Below are positions 1-7,276 of a stretch of 64,000 nucleotides of DNA, piece after piece. The stretch is from JAJVID01 sp035714085 (GTDB taxonomy: Bacteria > Acidobacteriota > Blastocatellia > RBC074). The notes below the pieces were generated by a model that saw nothing but the letters and a program-made list of their open reading frames with translations, searched no databases and was not told where the DNA came from. Position 1 is the stretch's first letter. The number at the start of each line of letters is the position of its first letter. Location: the NCBI GenBank assembly GCA_035714085.1, contig DASTMP010000284.1:14422-78421 (forward strand). Direction: 5' to 3'. The translations under genes and the position numbers were made by a program.

Positions 1-437
1 TCCAGCGGCGTCAGGCGAGTCGCATCCCTGGTCAATTGCACGACGAAATCAAGCATCGCGCGATCTTGTTGGCTGATTGGCGCGCGGGTGTAATCTTCGC
101 GCAGACTGGCTACGAGCTTTTCGTCTAATGTCACCATACGCAGAAACTCTGCGTGCGATTCCACTCAGTAAAAACAGCGGTTCACGACCGAGACCATCGT
201 TGCGATCATCTCGTGCTGGGCCCGGCTCAATGGCAGGTCGGTCGCCATCATGGCGCCGAAGGCGCTGAAGATGTGATAGAGCGCGTCGGGCATCAGCGTG
301 TGCGAAGCGACGACGCTGTCGCCGCCGGGCGAGACCGGCGAGGCGTATTCTTTCGGATACATCGCGCGCTGCGATTCCATCATCCGCTGCAGCTTCTCGT
401 CGGCGTCTTCTATTCGAATCGTGCGAATCCAGGTCAT
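1..437 (-). CDS. AhpD/carboxymuconolactone-decarboxylase-like peroxidase, probable selenoprotein (cut by window edge)
   Basis: The gene begins at the ATG ending at 437, behind a GGGAGA ribosome site, and the frame stays open to the window edge if the TGA at 165-167 is read through. The first 90 residues (MTWIRTI... SRAQHEMIATMVSVVNRC) match the peroxidase-related branch of the AhpD fold. After TGA the same frame continues as VESHAEFLRM and then 44 more codons ending LTRDA, which is the usual AhpD continuation. AhpD catalysis uses E-x(11)-C-x-x-C-x-x-x-H. Here it reads E76...C88-F-Y-[TGA91]-V-E-S-H95, so TGA sits exactly on the second redox cysteine. A SECIS-like hairpin follows. I infer selenocysteine insertion giving a CxxU thiol/selenol peroxidase or reductase. 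The alternative is a nonsense mutation or base error in a Cys codon. No sel genes are in the window. Confidence 0.75.
138..154 (-). promoter_or_regulatory. Candidate bacterial SECIS hairpin
   Basis: In the mRNA, 17 nt after the in-frame UGA begins the apical loop of a perfect 7-bp stem, ACGCAGA-GUU-UCUGCGU. The loop starts with G. Bacterial SECIS elements are hairpins just downstream of UGA, with a G in the first loop positions and an apical loop roughly 16-37 nt from the UGA, so stem, loop and spacing all fit. SelB would be the expected binding protein. Confidence 0.65.
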
Positions 438-452
438 TGCTTGTTCTCCCGC

Positions 453-538
453 GAAAATAGACAGGATTTACAGGATATCTCAGGATTCAACTCAATTCGC
501 CGCAATCCTGAAAAATCGTGTAAATCCTGTCTATTTTC
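453..538. repeat. Dispersed inverted repeat, ACAGGATTTACAGGAT family
   Basis: The outer arms of 19 nt (453-471 and 520-538) are perfect reverse complements containing ATAGACAGGATTTAC, with imperfect inner copies of CAGGAT. The same core recurs at 35830-35898 and 38715-38793. It lies between the AhpD-like gene start and the MFS gene end. Confidence 0.8.
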
Positions 539-557
539 ATCGTTTCTTCCATGTCGC

Positions 558-1826
558 TCAATGTGGAACGGGCGACTTCTCCCGAAAAGTCCGAAAAGTG
601 GGATAAGCGCTGAGTCGCAACATTAACAGCGCGGCGACCACCGTGGCCACGCCGCAGGAGAGTAACACCAGCCGGTAAGAACCCCAGCGATCGAATCCGG
701 CGCCCATCAACACAGGCCCGAGCGCGCCTCCGAGCGGCACTGTAATAAACAGGTAACTGTAGATTTCGCCGAACGACCGCAGCCCGAAATAACGTCCGAC
801 CAGATACGGTATCGTCGCCGACTCAGAGCCATAGCCGAAGCCGATCAGCATCGCCGCGAAATAGGCGCCGCTGCCGGTCGCCCCGGCAAAGAGCATAAAG
901 ATTCCTGCGGCGACCACGCTGAAAGCGATCGTTGGCACGCGCTCAGCGGGCAGCAGGTCGAGCAGGTAGCCCACTCCCAGCCGCCCGATCATTCCCGCAG
1001 CGCCCATCAACGACGCTGCGAAGGCCGCGTTCACGGCCGTCATCCCGCGATCCTTCAGCATCGGGATGAGATGAATCATGCAGGCCTGAATGCTCATGGA
1101 GATGATGAAAAAGGCGATGAGCAACAACCACAGCAAGCTGCCACCGAGCGCCTCGCCGCGCGTAAGCCCGGTCGCCTGCTCGTCAGTGGCAGCCTGTTTG
1201 CTTTGTTTGTCATGCTTGCCCTGTTCAGATGATTGGTCAGGCGCCGAAGGCTCTTTGAGAAACAGCATCAGCAGCGGAACCGCAACCAACAAGACCGCTC
1301 CGCCTGAGATCGCATAAGCGTTGCGCCAGCCGAACCGATCCATCAAGTTCTGCGTCACCCAGGGCCAGATGACGCCGCCCGTCGCCGTGCCGCACATCGC
1401 CAGCCCGAGCGCCAGTCCGCGACGTTCTGTGAACCACCGCGAAATCAGACTGGCGTGCGGCACCGCTGAAGTCCCAGGCCCTACCAGCCCGAGCAGGAGA
1501 AAGACCGCGTACAGATGCCATAGATGCGGCGTTAGAAACAACAACGAAGCGTATAGCGCGCCGAACGCCGCCATGCAGATGAGGATCGGGCGACGCGAGC
1601 CGAAGCGATCAGTCAGCCATCCGGTCAACGGCATCGCAAGCATCGCCGTCAGCGTCGCCAGCGTGAACGCGAATGAAACCTCCCCGCGCGACCAGTGGAA
1701 TTGATCGCACAGCGTCGTCAGAAATACGCCGAACGCGTTGACCAGCAATGATCCGAAATGGAGAAACAGCCCGAAGGACGAAACCGCGACCACCAGCCAC
1801 GCCGAACGCCGTTTCGCCGTCTCCAT
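558..1826 (-). CDS. Major facilitator superfamily transporter
   Basis: A 422-residue polytopic inner-membrane protein with the 12-helix MFS layout: a long hydrophobic N-half, a charged central loop (SSEQGKHDKQSKQAATDEQ) and a second set of six helices. The MFS loop 2-3 signature is visible as GWLTDRFGSRR, and RWFTERRGLALGLAMCGTATGG resembles oxalate/formate-antiporter and monocarboxylate-type members. The substrate cannot be read from the sequence; a small organic anion is a guess. I chose the ATG at 1826 because AGGA lies 8 nt before it. An in-frame ATG at 1862 would add 12 residues but lacks a ribosome site. No clear functional partner is next to it. Confidence 0.85.
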   Translation of the reverse strand: METAKRRSAWLVVAVSSFGLFLHFGSLLVNAFGVFLTTLCDQFHWSRGEVSFAFTLATLTAMLAMPLTGWLTDRFGSRRPILICMAAFGALYASLLFLTPHLWHLYAVFLLLGLVGPGTSAVPHASLISRWFTERRGLALGLAMCGTATGGVIWPWVTQNLMDRFGWRNAYAISGGAVLLVAVPLLMLFLKEPSAPDQSSEQGKHDKQSKQAATDEQATGLTRGEALGGSLLWLLLIAFFIISMSIQACMIHLIPMLKDRGMTAVNAAFAASLMGAAGMIGRLGVGYLLDLLPAERVPTIAFSVVAAGIFMLFAGATGSGAYFAAMLIGFGYGSESATIPYLVGRYFGLRSFGEIYSYLFITVPLGGALGPVLMGAGFDRWGSYRLVLLSCGVATVVAALLMLRLSAYPTFRTFREKSPVPH

Positions 1827-1882
1827 CGTTGTTCCTACAGAAATCGTTTCGACTGTTTGCATAGGGATTCAGAATTCCAAAA

Positions 1883-1928
1883 CAAAGGATCAAGGGGTCA
1901 AAGAACAGTTTGACCCCTTGATCCTTTG
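1883..1928. repeat. Perfect 20-bp inverted repeat
   Basis: Arms 1883-1902 and 1909-1928 are exact reverse complements around a 6-nt loop; the left arm begins CAAAGGATCAAGGGG. It lies upstream of the MFS gene rather than after a stop, so it is more likely one of the dispersed spacer repeats than a terminator. Confidence 0.8.
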
Positions 1929-1956
1929 ATCCTTTGTGTTTCTCCTGCTTTGGCTT

Positions 1957-2088
1957 CTAAAACCTCCGCGAATAGCCGATCAACAGCAGGTTGTCGGCGA
2001 ACGCGGCGTCGCCATGCCGTCCATCCGCGATGTCTGGCACGCTTCGGCGGCGGTTGCGTTCCAAGGCAACGTATCTCTTCTGCGCCAT
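1957..2088 (-). CDS. Possible small hypothetical protein (43 aa)
   Basis: A short frame downstream of the coiled-coil gene on the same strand. It starts at ATG 2088 behind GGAGG with 11 nt spacing and encodes MAQKRYVALERNRRRSVPDI... ending LLLIGYSRRF. It has no recognisable domain; the arginine-rich middle could be chance coding. It would form a two-gene unit with the 2125-2319 gene. Confidence 0.25.
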   Translation of the reverse strand: MAQKRYVALERNRRRSVPDIADGRHGDAAFADNLLLIGYSRRF

Positions 2089-2124
2089 ATTGTTTCTGGC
2101 CTCCATATTGTTTTAATCGTTATG

Positions 2125-2319
2125 TCAGCGGGTCAGCAGCGAAATTATCTCAGTCTGATTTGCCAGAATCTTCGACTGATTAGCCTGAATCGCTTCCTGG
2201 TTGGCCAGCAGAGCGTCAAGCTTCTCCTGGTTGGCTTTGATGATTTCCTGGTTCTCCTTGATGATCTTCTGATTCTCGATGATCGTGTTGAGATTGGCGA
2301 TCACTTCTTCTGTGGTCAT
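2125..2319 (-). CDS. Small coiled-coil protein with NQ heptad repeats
   Basis: A 64-residue protein with no signal peptide or membrane segment. Its body is a chain of seven-residue units starting with Asn-Gln (NQKIIKE, NQEIIKA, NQEKLDALLA, NQEAIQA, NQSKILA, NQTEIIS), with Ile/Leu at heptad-like positions, which predicts a parallel coiled coil. The ATG follows a strong AAAGGGGG ribosome site. Short coiled-coil proteins of this kind often mediate oligomerisation, but I recognise no named family and assign no function. Its regular heptads and strong ribosome site make it convincing as a real gene. Confidence 0.7.
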   Translation of the reverse strand: MTTEEVIANLNTIIENQKIIKENQEIIKANQEKLDALLANQEAIQANQSKILANQTEIISLLTR

Positions 2320-2358
2320 GAAATTGCCCCCTTTAACTGGGAATGGATTGATGATTCG

Positions 2359-2496
2359 TCCACGAAGTCACTCGAAGAGGACCAAGGATCGAGGATCGCC
2401 TTACGCGCTTAGGACGCGATATTCGATCCTCTATTCTTGATCCTCGATCTTCAATCCTCTATTTCTATTTGCGTCACTTCGTGTGACTTAGTGGAT
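2359..2496. repeat. Nested dispersed inverted repeat with GATCGAGGATCG units
   Basis: Outer arms TCCACGAAGTCAC and GTGACTTAGTGGA flank inner units AAGGATCGAGGATCG and CGATCCTC...GATCCTCGATC. The inner unit is the same family as at 31485-31697. The stretch 2497-2669 beyond it holds no coding signal I can support. Confidence 0.65.
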
Positions 2497-2669
2497 TGAG
2501 TTTTCTTCCCGGCAAAAGCCTTTGGCCTATAACCCATCTGGCGCCTGACCAGCAATTGGCTGGCCGTGACTGTGGTTCCACACGGCGGCTTGCGGCCAAA
2601 CCCTTCAAGAACAAAGAATAAATTTTTTCCGACGGCGATAGGGTTTCCCCGCCCGCATTTGGCGCCGTA

Positions 2670-2720
2670 GCGACATAGCGCTAAAGTGGCGATATTTCGC
2701 GCGCCTGTTCGATATATCGC
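2670..2720. promoter_or_regulatory. Three evenly spaced 12-bp palindromic sites, possible activator-binding array
   Basis: GCGACATAGCGC (2670-2681), GCGATATTTCGC (2689-2700) and TCGATATATCGC (2709-2720) fit a common GCGAyATwkCGC pattern and start 19 and 20 bp apart, about two helical turns. Sigma-54 activators with Fis-type HTHs commonly bind repeated dyads upstream of their targets, and NorR uses three. The next intact gene encodes such an activator, so autoregulation is plausible. I found no convincing -24/-12 promoter between the array and 3010. Confidence 0.4.
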
Positions 2721-2751
2721 GGAGCGAGTAAATCGACTAGCCTGACGACAA

Positions 2752-2994
2752 TTGAATCATTTCACGAAGTCGGTTATTTTTGCGGCGGAATGGGGCCAGT
2801 CTTCTAATCGCGCCTATCTCGGCGAGACCAAATGGCTCGAGGGTGAGAAAGAAATGTTTGTTGTTTCCAGGGGGGTTGAGCACAAACCTGTTGCTGAGAG
2901 CGAGTGCAAGATACTGCTGGTTGAACCTGTGGGTACGGTCAACACTGGCGACGCCGGCGGCGCCCTGACGGCGGAAAACAATGTCTGGATCTGA
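2752..2994 (+). pseudogene. Truncated cupin-domain protein remnant
   Basis: The last ~50 codons (KEMFVVSRGVEHKPVAESEC... LLVEPVGTVNTGDAGG... NNVWI) are the characteristic C-terminal half of a small mannose-6-phosphate-isomerase-like cupin. The N-terminal half, which should carry the HxHxxxDE metal ligands of cupin motif 1, is missing, and the preceding residues do not resemble a cupin. The only usable start is a TTG. It ends 15 nt before the sigma-54 fusion gene and may be a remnant of a neighbour that once travelled with it. It could also be a short expressed peptide, but loss of the metal site argues against enzyme activity. Confidence 0.65.
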
Positions 2995-3009
2995 GTTTTC
3001 AGGAAACAA

Positions 3010-5682
3010 ATGAGGAGCGATTTCGACCTTGCCATCATCGGTTCAGGATTTTCCGGCTCGCTGCTGGCGATGATCGCGGGGCGTGTGGGGCGATCCGTCA
3101 TGCTGCTCGACCGGGGCGTACATCCGCGCTTCGCCATCGGCGAATCCACCTCGCCATTGTTGAACCTGGTCATCGAGCAAGTGGCCGATCGCTACGACCT
3201 GCCTCGACTGAAACCGTTGACCTCGTGGGGTGAGTGGCAGCGGACCTATCCGCAAGTGGTCGGCGGGTTGAAACGCGGCTCCACCTATTTCAAGCATGAA
3301 TCGGGCGCGAGGTACCTGACTGCGCCGGATCGTTCGAATCAATTGCTAGTCTCCACATGCCTTAACGACGAAGCCGCCGACACGCATTGGCTGCGCTCCG
3401 ACGTGGATTATTTCCTGCTGCGGGAGGCCATCGCATCCGGCGCGGACTTTCTCGATCAGACGGAGCTACATTCCATCGAACTGGCGAATGGCGGCGGGGC
3501 CACGCTCTGGGGCGGGCGGCGCGGACGGGCGCTGAAGCTGCGCGCGCGACTGGTCGTGGACGCTAGCGGCCCGCGCGGATTCTTGAGTCGCGCGCTAGGG
3601 CTCGGCGAAAAGCGCTTCGATGATTTTCCGGCCACACAGGCGCTCTATTCGCACTTCATAGGCGTCCACCGCTGCGACTCGATGCCGGATTACGAGGTCG
3701 CGGGCGCCACGCCGCATACGCCCTTCCCTATGGATGACGCCGCCGTGCATCACGTCTTCGACGGTGGATGGATGTGGGCGCTGCGCTTCAACAATGGCGT
3801 GACCAGCGCCGGGATTGTCGTCACGGAGGAGACAGCGAAAGAGTTAGAACTGTCGGAGGGCGAAGCCGCATGGCGGCGATTTCTCGCGCGCTTCCCTTCC
3901 ATCGCCGCGCAGTTCGCCGACGCGAAGGCGATCCGCGAATTCACCTGGGCGCCGCATCTGCCGTACGCGGCGGAGGCGGCCGCCGGAGAAGGCTGGGCGA
4001 TGCTGCCGGCGGCGGCGGCGTTCGTGGATCCGCTCTTCGGACCCGGCATGCCGATGACGGCGCTCGGCGTCGAGCGGCTGGGCCGTTTGCTTGAAGAAGA
4101 CCTCGGAGAGGATGAACTCAATGAGCGGCTGCGCGAATATGGCCGGATTACGCTCACGGAGGCTGATCACACCGCCGATTTCATAGCGGGCTGTTATACG
4201 GCGTTCCCTCGGTTCGAACTATTTACCTCTCTTTCAATGGTCTACTTCGCGGCCGCGGGCTATTGCGAGATGGCGCGCAGACTGGGGCGCAACCACCTGG
4301 CGCAAAGTTTCCTGGCGGCGGACCACCCAACATTTGCGGAAGGCGCCAGCCGCCTGAGTCAGACACTGCGCCGCAACGACCGATTCGACTCCGCCAACTT
4401 CGCCGCTCAGGTGAAACAGAAGATCGATTGTCTGAACGTGGCCGGACTGTGCGACAGGCGCAAACGAAACTGGTACGACGTCGATCTGGATGACGTAATC
4501 GCTGGCGCCGAAAAGTTGGAAATAACGTCGGATGAGATGCGCAGATTTTTGCTGACCTCGAACTGGGCGCAAACAGCCGTCAATCTGCGACGGCGCAGCC
4601 TGAACCAGCCGCATCAGTCAATCCCGACGGGCCCGTCGGGCCGGCCAAATCGAACGGATGTCTACCTAAATCGCCTCACCGATGAATATGACCCGGTGGG
4701 CGAGTTGGTCGGCGCCAGCCCGGCCTATAAGCGGATGCTCGAAGACGCCTCGAACGTCGCCCCTACCGATACCACCGTTCTGCTGCAGGGAGAGACCGGG
4801 ACGGGCAAGGAACTGCTCGCCTACGCGATTCACCAGCGCAGCTTGCGCAACCGCGGCCCCTTCATCGTCGTCAACTGCGCGGCGCTTCCGGCATCGCTGA
4901 TCGAGAGTGAGTTGTTCGGGTACGAGAAGGGAGCCTTCACCGGCGCGCAGACGCCAAAGCCGGGACGCTTCGAGCTGGCCGACGGCGGCACGATCTTTCT
5001 GGATGAGATCGGCGAGGTCCCTCTGGAGATACAGGGACGGTTCTTGCGTGTGCTGCAGACCGGCGTCTTCGAGCGGTTGGGCAGCACAAAGAGCGTTCGC
5101 GTCAAAATCCGCGTCATAGCCGCGACCAATCAACCGCTCGAGCGATTGGTCAACGAACGCAAATTCCGCGCCGACCTATTTTATCGCCTCAATGTCTTCC
5201 CGATCACTCTGCCTCCTCTGCGCGATCGGTTGAGCGACCTTCCTTTGCTGACGCGCCATTTCGTCGAAAAGTACAACACGCGATTCAACCGTTCGATCAC
5301 CTCGATCAGCGAACAGTCGCTCCGGGCGCTCGAACAGTACCATTGGCCCGGCAATATCCGTGAACTCGAAAACCTGGTGGAGCGCGCTGTGCTGTCCGCC
5401 GGCGGCGCCATTTTGAAGATCGTTCCACCCTCGATCCGCGTCGAACCAGCCATATCAATTAACGACAAACCGCCGGAGACTGCGACCGCTATGCCCGATA
5501 ACGGCGCTAGGCGGCTGCTATCGCTGACGGAAAACGAGGAGGCTCACATTCGCACGGTGTTGCGCCATACCGGCGGTCGGATTTCAGGACCCCGAGGGGC
5601 CGCGGCGATTCTCGGCGTTCCTCCATCCACGCTTCGCAGCCGAATCAAAAAACTCGGATTGAAAATCCACTTGGCCGATTAG
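3010..5682 (+). CDS. FAD-dependent halogenase-like oxidoreductase fused to a sigma-54 enhancer-binding activator
   Basis: An 890-residue two-part protein. Residues 1-~500 form a flavin monooxygenase/tryptophan-halogenase-like oxidoreductase: dinucleotide fold G11-x-G13-x-x-G16, acidic D34 at the end of beta-2, the GEST segment at 44-47, DASGPRGFLSR near 180-190, and GGWMWALRF in the place of the halogenase WxWxIP motif (Pro replaced). Residues ~558-800 are a complete AAA+ sigma-54 domain: Walker A GETGTGKE (594-601), GAFTGA (641-646), Walker B IFLDE (662-666), arginine finger FRADLFYRLN. Residues ~843-886 are a Fis-type HTH (GAAAILGVPPSTLRSRIKKLG). Intact GAFTGA implies real sigma-54 contact. 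I infer that flavin or substrate state in the N-terminal half gates activation. There is no internal ribosome site at the junction, so one fused polypeptide is likely. Confidence 0.85.
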   Translation: MRSDFDLAIIGSGFSGSLLAMIAGRVGRSVMLLDRGVHPRFAIGESTSPLLNLVIEQVADRYDLPRLKPLTSWGEWQRTYPQVVGGLKRGSTYFKHESGARYLTAPDRSNQLLVSTCLNDEAADTHWLRSDVDYFLLREAIASGADFLDQTELHSIELANGGGATLWGGRRGRALKLRARLVVDASGPRGFLSRALGLGEKRFDDFPATQALYSHFIGVHRCDSMPDYEVAGATPHTPFPMDDAAVHHVFDGGWMWALRFNNGVTSAGIVVTEETAKELELSEGEAAWRRFLARFPSIAAQFADAKAIREFTWAPHLPYAAEAAAGEGWAMLPAAAAFVDPLFGPGMPMTALGVERLGRLLEEDLGEDELNERLREYGRITLTEADHTADFIAGCYTAFPRFELFTSLSMVYFAAAGYCEMARRLGRNHLAQSFLAADHPTFAEGASRLSQTLRRNDRFDSANFAAQVKQKIDCLNVAGLCDRRKRNWYDVDLDDVIAGAEKLEITSDEMRRFLLTSNWAQTAVNLRRRSLNQPHQSIPTGPSGRPNRTDVYLNRLTDEYDPVGELVGASPAYKRMLEDASNVAPTDTTVLLQGETGTGKELLAYAIHQRSLRNRGPFIVVNCAALPASLIESELFGYEKGAFTGAQTPKPGRFELADGGTIFLDEIGEVPLEIQGRFLRVLQTGVFERLGSTKSVRVKIRVIAATNQPLERLVNERKFRADLFYRLNVFPITLPPLRDRLSDLPLLTRHFVEKYNTRFNRSITSISEQSLRALEQYHWPGNIRELENLVERAVLSAGGAILKIVPPSIRVEPAISINDKPPETATAMPDNGARRLLSLTENEEAHIRTVLRHTGGRISGPRGAAAILGVPPSTLRSRIKKLGLKIHLAD
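4623..4640. repeat. 18-bp perfect palindrome at the fusion linker
   Basis: CCCGACGGGCCCGTCGGG lies inside the fusion gene and encodes the Pro/Gly linker (PTGPSG) between the oxidoreductase and AAA+ halves. No T-run follows, so it is not a terminator as it stands; it may be a relic of the gene-fusion joint or a pause structure. Confidence 0.6.
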
Positions 5683-5759
5683 CTGTGAAGAGTCGCCGCG
5701 AGCTCTTCAACTCATCAGGCGCCGCCTTCCGGCTGTGATCATCGTTTCGGTAACTACGA

Positions 5760-7019
5760 CTAGTTTAGATCCCGGCGCAACACCGCATAAGCTGCCTGGG
5801 CCATCGCCTCGTAGCCTGCGTCGTTCGGATGAATATTGTCGCCGCTATTGTAAGCTGGGAGAATAATCGTGGGGTTGTTCGGGTCACGAATGGCGGCATC
5901 GAAATCGATAACCGCGTCGTACTCGCCACTGGTGCGGATCCATTCATTAATCGTCTGGCGATCCGCCTCGAGGATTCCGGTCACTCTTACCGGAGTAAGT
6001 GTGCCGCCAAAGACCTTGATGCCCTGCGCATGCGCCCGGATGATCAATTGCTTCTGTCCAGCGATTACCTGGTCTGCTGCCATCCCGCCGGTGAAAAAAA
6101 TATCGTTGAGGCCGATGAGCACGATGAGATGTGTGACGCCGGGTTGGGACAGGACATCACGATCGAACCGCGCCTGGGCGTTCTGGCCACCGCCGACAAA
6201 ACTGGCAAGCACTCGATTGCCGGCGAGCCCCTGATTGAGCGCCGCCATTTTGAGCCGTCCGTGCGAGGCGGCGAGCAGCCGCGCTAGCTGGTTCGGATAG
6301 GTGTTACTGGCGTCGGGCGTAGACCCGGGACCGTCGGTGATCGAGTCGCCGAAGGCTACGACGACGCCGGTCTTATCGGTTGCTTGAACTTCAACGCTCT
6401 TCAAAAAGAAGTAGCTTTGTATGGTGGACGATGTCGGCAGCAGTGGCTCTCCGACGTGGTTTCCGACAGACGAAATATATGTTGTATGAAGACCGACGCT
6501 ATGCCAGGTAACCGGTCCGGTGCTCCCTGGCGCGTAAATGTCGACAGCGAGGGCGCCTGTATCCGGAACCTGCAACGGCGCCGGATCGCTCACGACCTGA
6601 GCATTCGGAACGATGGTGATCGACGATTGGCCTCCGAACGTCAGCGCTCGTTCGGATCCGGCCTCTATCGCGCCGTTCGGAGCGGCTATCGCCACTTGCG
6701 CGGCTCCGATGTTCAACGGCCGATCGCTGAACTCATTCGTAAACCGTACACGCACGAAGGCGCCGCCGAGGCTGGTGAATACGATTTGCCGCAAGGTCTG
6801 ATCGGTGAACCCTGTCATCGATAAGCCCCCTGGGAACGGCGCCTGTGGGCTCGCAGCCCAACTGGCGATCCAGGAATGGTCTCTATGATGATGCCCATGC
6901 CGGCCGTCTATGTCAGTGGACGCCGACGGCGTGGTAACCGCCAAACCGAACATAATTGCAGACGCGATGGCTATGAAACTGCGTCTGTGAAATGACCGCA
7001 ATCGTTCCACGAAAATCAT
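5760..7019 (-). CDS. Secreted SGNH/GDSL-family hydrolase
   Basis: A 419-residue exported esterase/lipase-like protein. It starts at ATG 7019 behind AAAGGAGG; a longer frame to 7070 has no such site. A signal peptide (RRSFIAIASAIMFGLAVTTPSA) precedes a His-rich stretch. An N-terminal beta-sandwich region (WIASWAASPQAP... FTNEF) is typical of the rhamnogalacturonan-acetylesterase-like group. The SGNH blocks follow: GDSITDG (nucleophile Ser), GLAGN, GLNDI, and a C-terminal DNIHPNDAGY carrying the catalytic Asp and His. The likely reaction is hydrolysis of acyl or acetyl esters on carbohydrates or lipids in the periplasm. It is convergent with the fusion gene and has no operon partner. Confidence 0.85.
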   Translation of the reverse strand: MIFVERLRSFHRRSFIAIASAIMFGLAVTTPSASTDIDGRHGHHHRDHSWIASWAASPQAPFPGGLSMTGFTDQTLRQIVFTSLGGAFVRVRFTNEFSDRPLNIGAAQVAIAAPNGAIEAGSERALTFGGQSSITIVPNAQVVSDPAPLQVPDTGALAVDIYAPGSTGPVTWHSVGLHTTYISSVGNHVGEPLLPTSSTIQSYFFLKSVEVQATDKTGVVVAFGDSITDGPGSTPDASNTYPNQLARLLAASHGRLKMAALNQGLAGNRVLASFVGGGQNAQARFDRDVLSQPGVTHLIVLIGLNDIFFTGGMAADQVIAGQKQLIIRAHAQGIKVFGGTLTPVRVTGILEADRQTINEWIRTSGEYDAVIDFDAAIRDPNNPTIILPAYNSGDNIHPNDAGYEAMAQAAYAVLRRDLN

Positions 7020-7074
7020 AGTGATTCCTCCTTTAAAGTGATTTCTGTAGGCGAAATAGATTTCAATCAAAGCT

Positions 7075-7173
7075 ATGGCTGCCTACTCCTTAGACCTTCG
7101 TGAAAGAATCGTTGACGCCGTCGAACGCAATTTTGGAACAAGAAGCGAAGAGGTATGCCTGCGGTCAGAGTAA
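7075..7173 (+). pseudogene. N-terminal scrap of an IS630-family transposase
   Basis: ATG 7075 opens a 32-codon frame, MAAYSLDLRERIVDAVERN, matching the conserved start of IS630-type transposases (SxDLRxRIVxAVExG, the start of the HTH). It ends at TAA after EEVCLRSE. Nothing resembling the DDE catalytic region follows, and no terminal repeats were found, so this is a dead fragment left by insertion and decay. The rest of 7174-7276 holds no signal. Confidence 0.6.
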
Positions 7174-7276
7174 GCGCTGGATAGCATTGAAACCATGCGT
7201 TCTGTCTCTGCTCAAATCCCCCTCCGATAATTGATGTAAAAATCGGAAAAGTATTTCACGGAAATGTGATCAGAAA

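Noticed and set aside
1936..2412. Plus-strand 158-codon ORF over the coiled-coil gene
   Set aside because: It is antisense to the convincing coiled-coil gene and shows no ribosome site or domain.
2600..3009. A -24/-12 sigma-54 promoter before the fusion gene
   Set aside because: I looked for TGGC-N8-TTGC-like elements and found none with the correct spacing on the plus strand.
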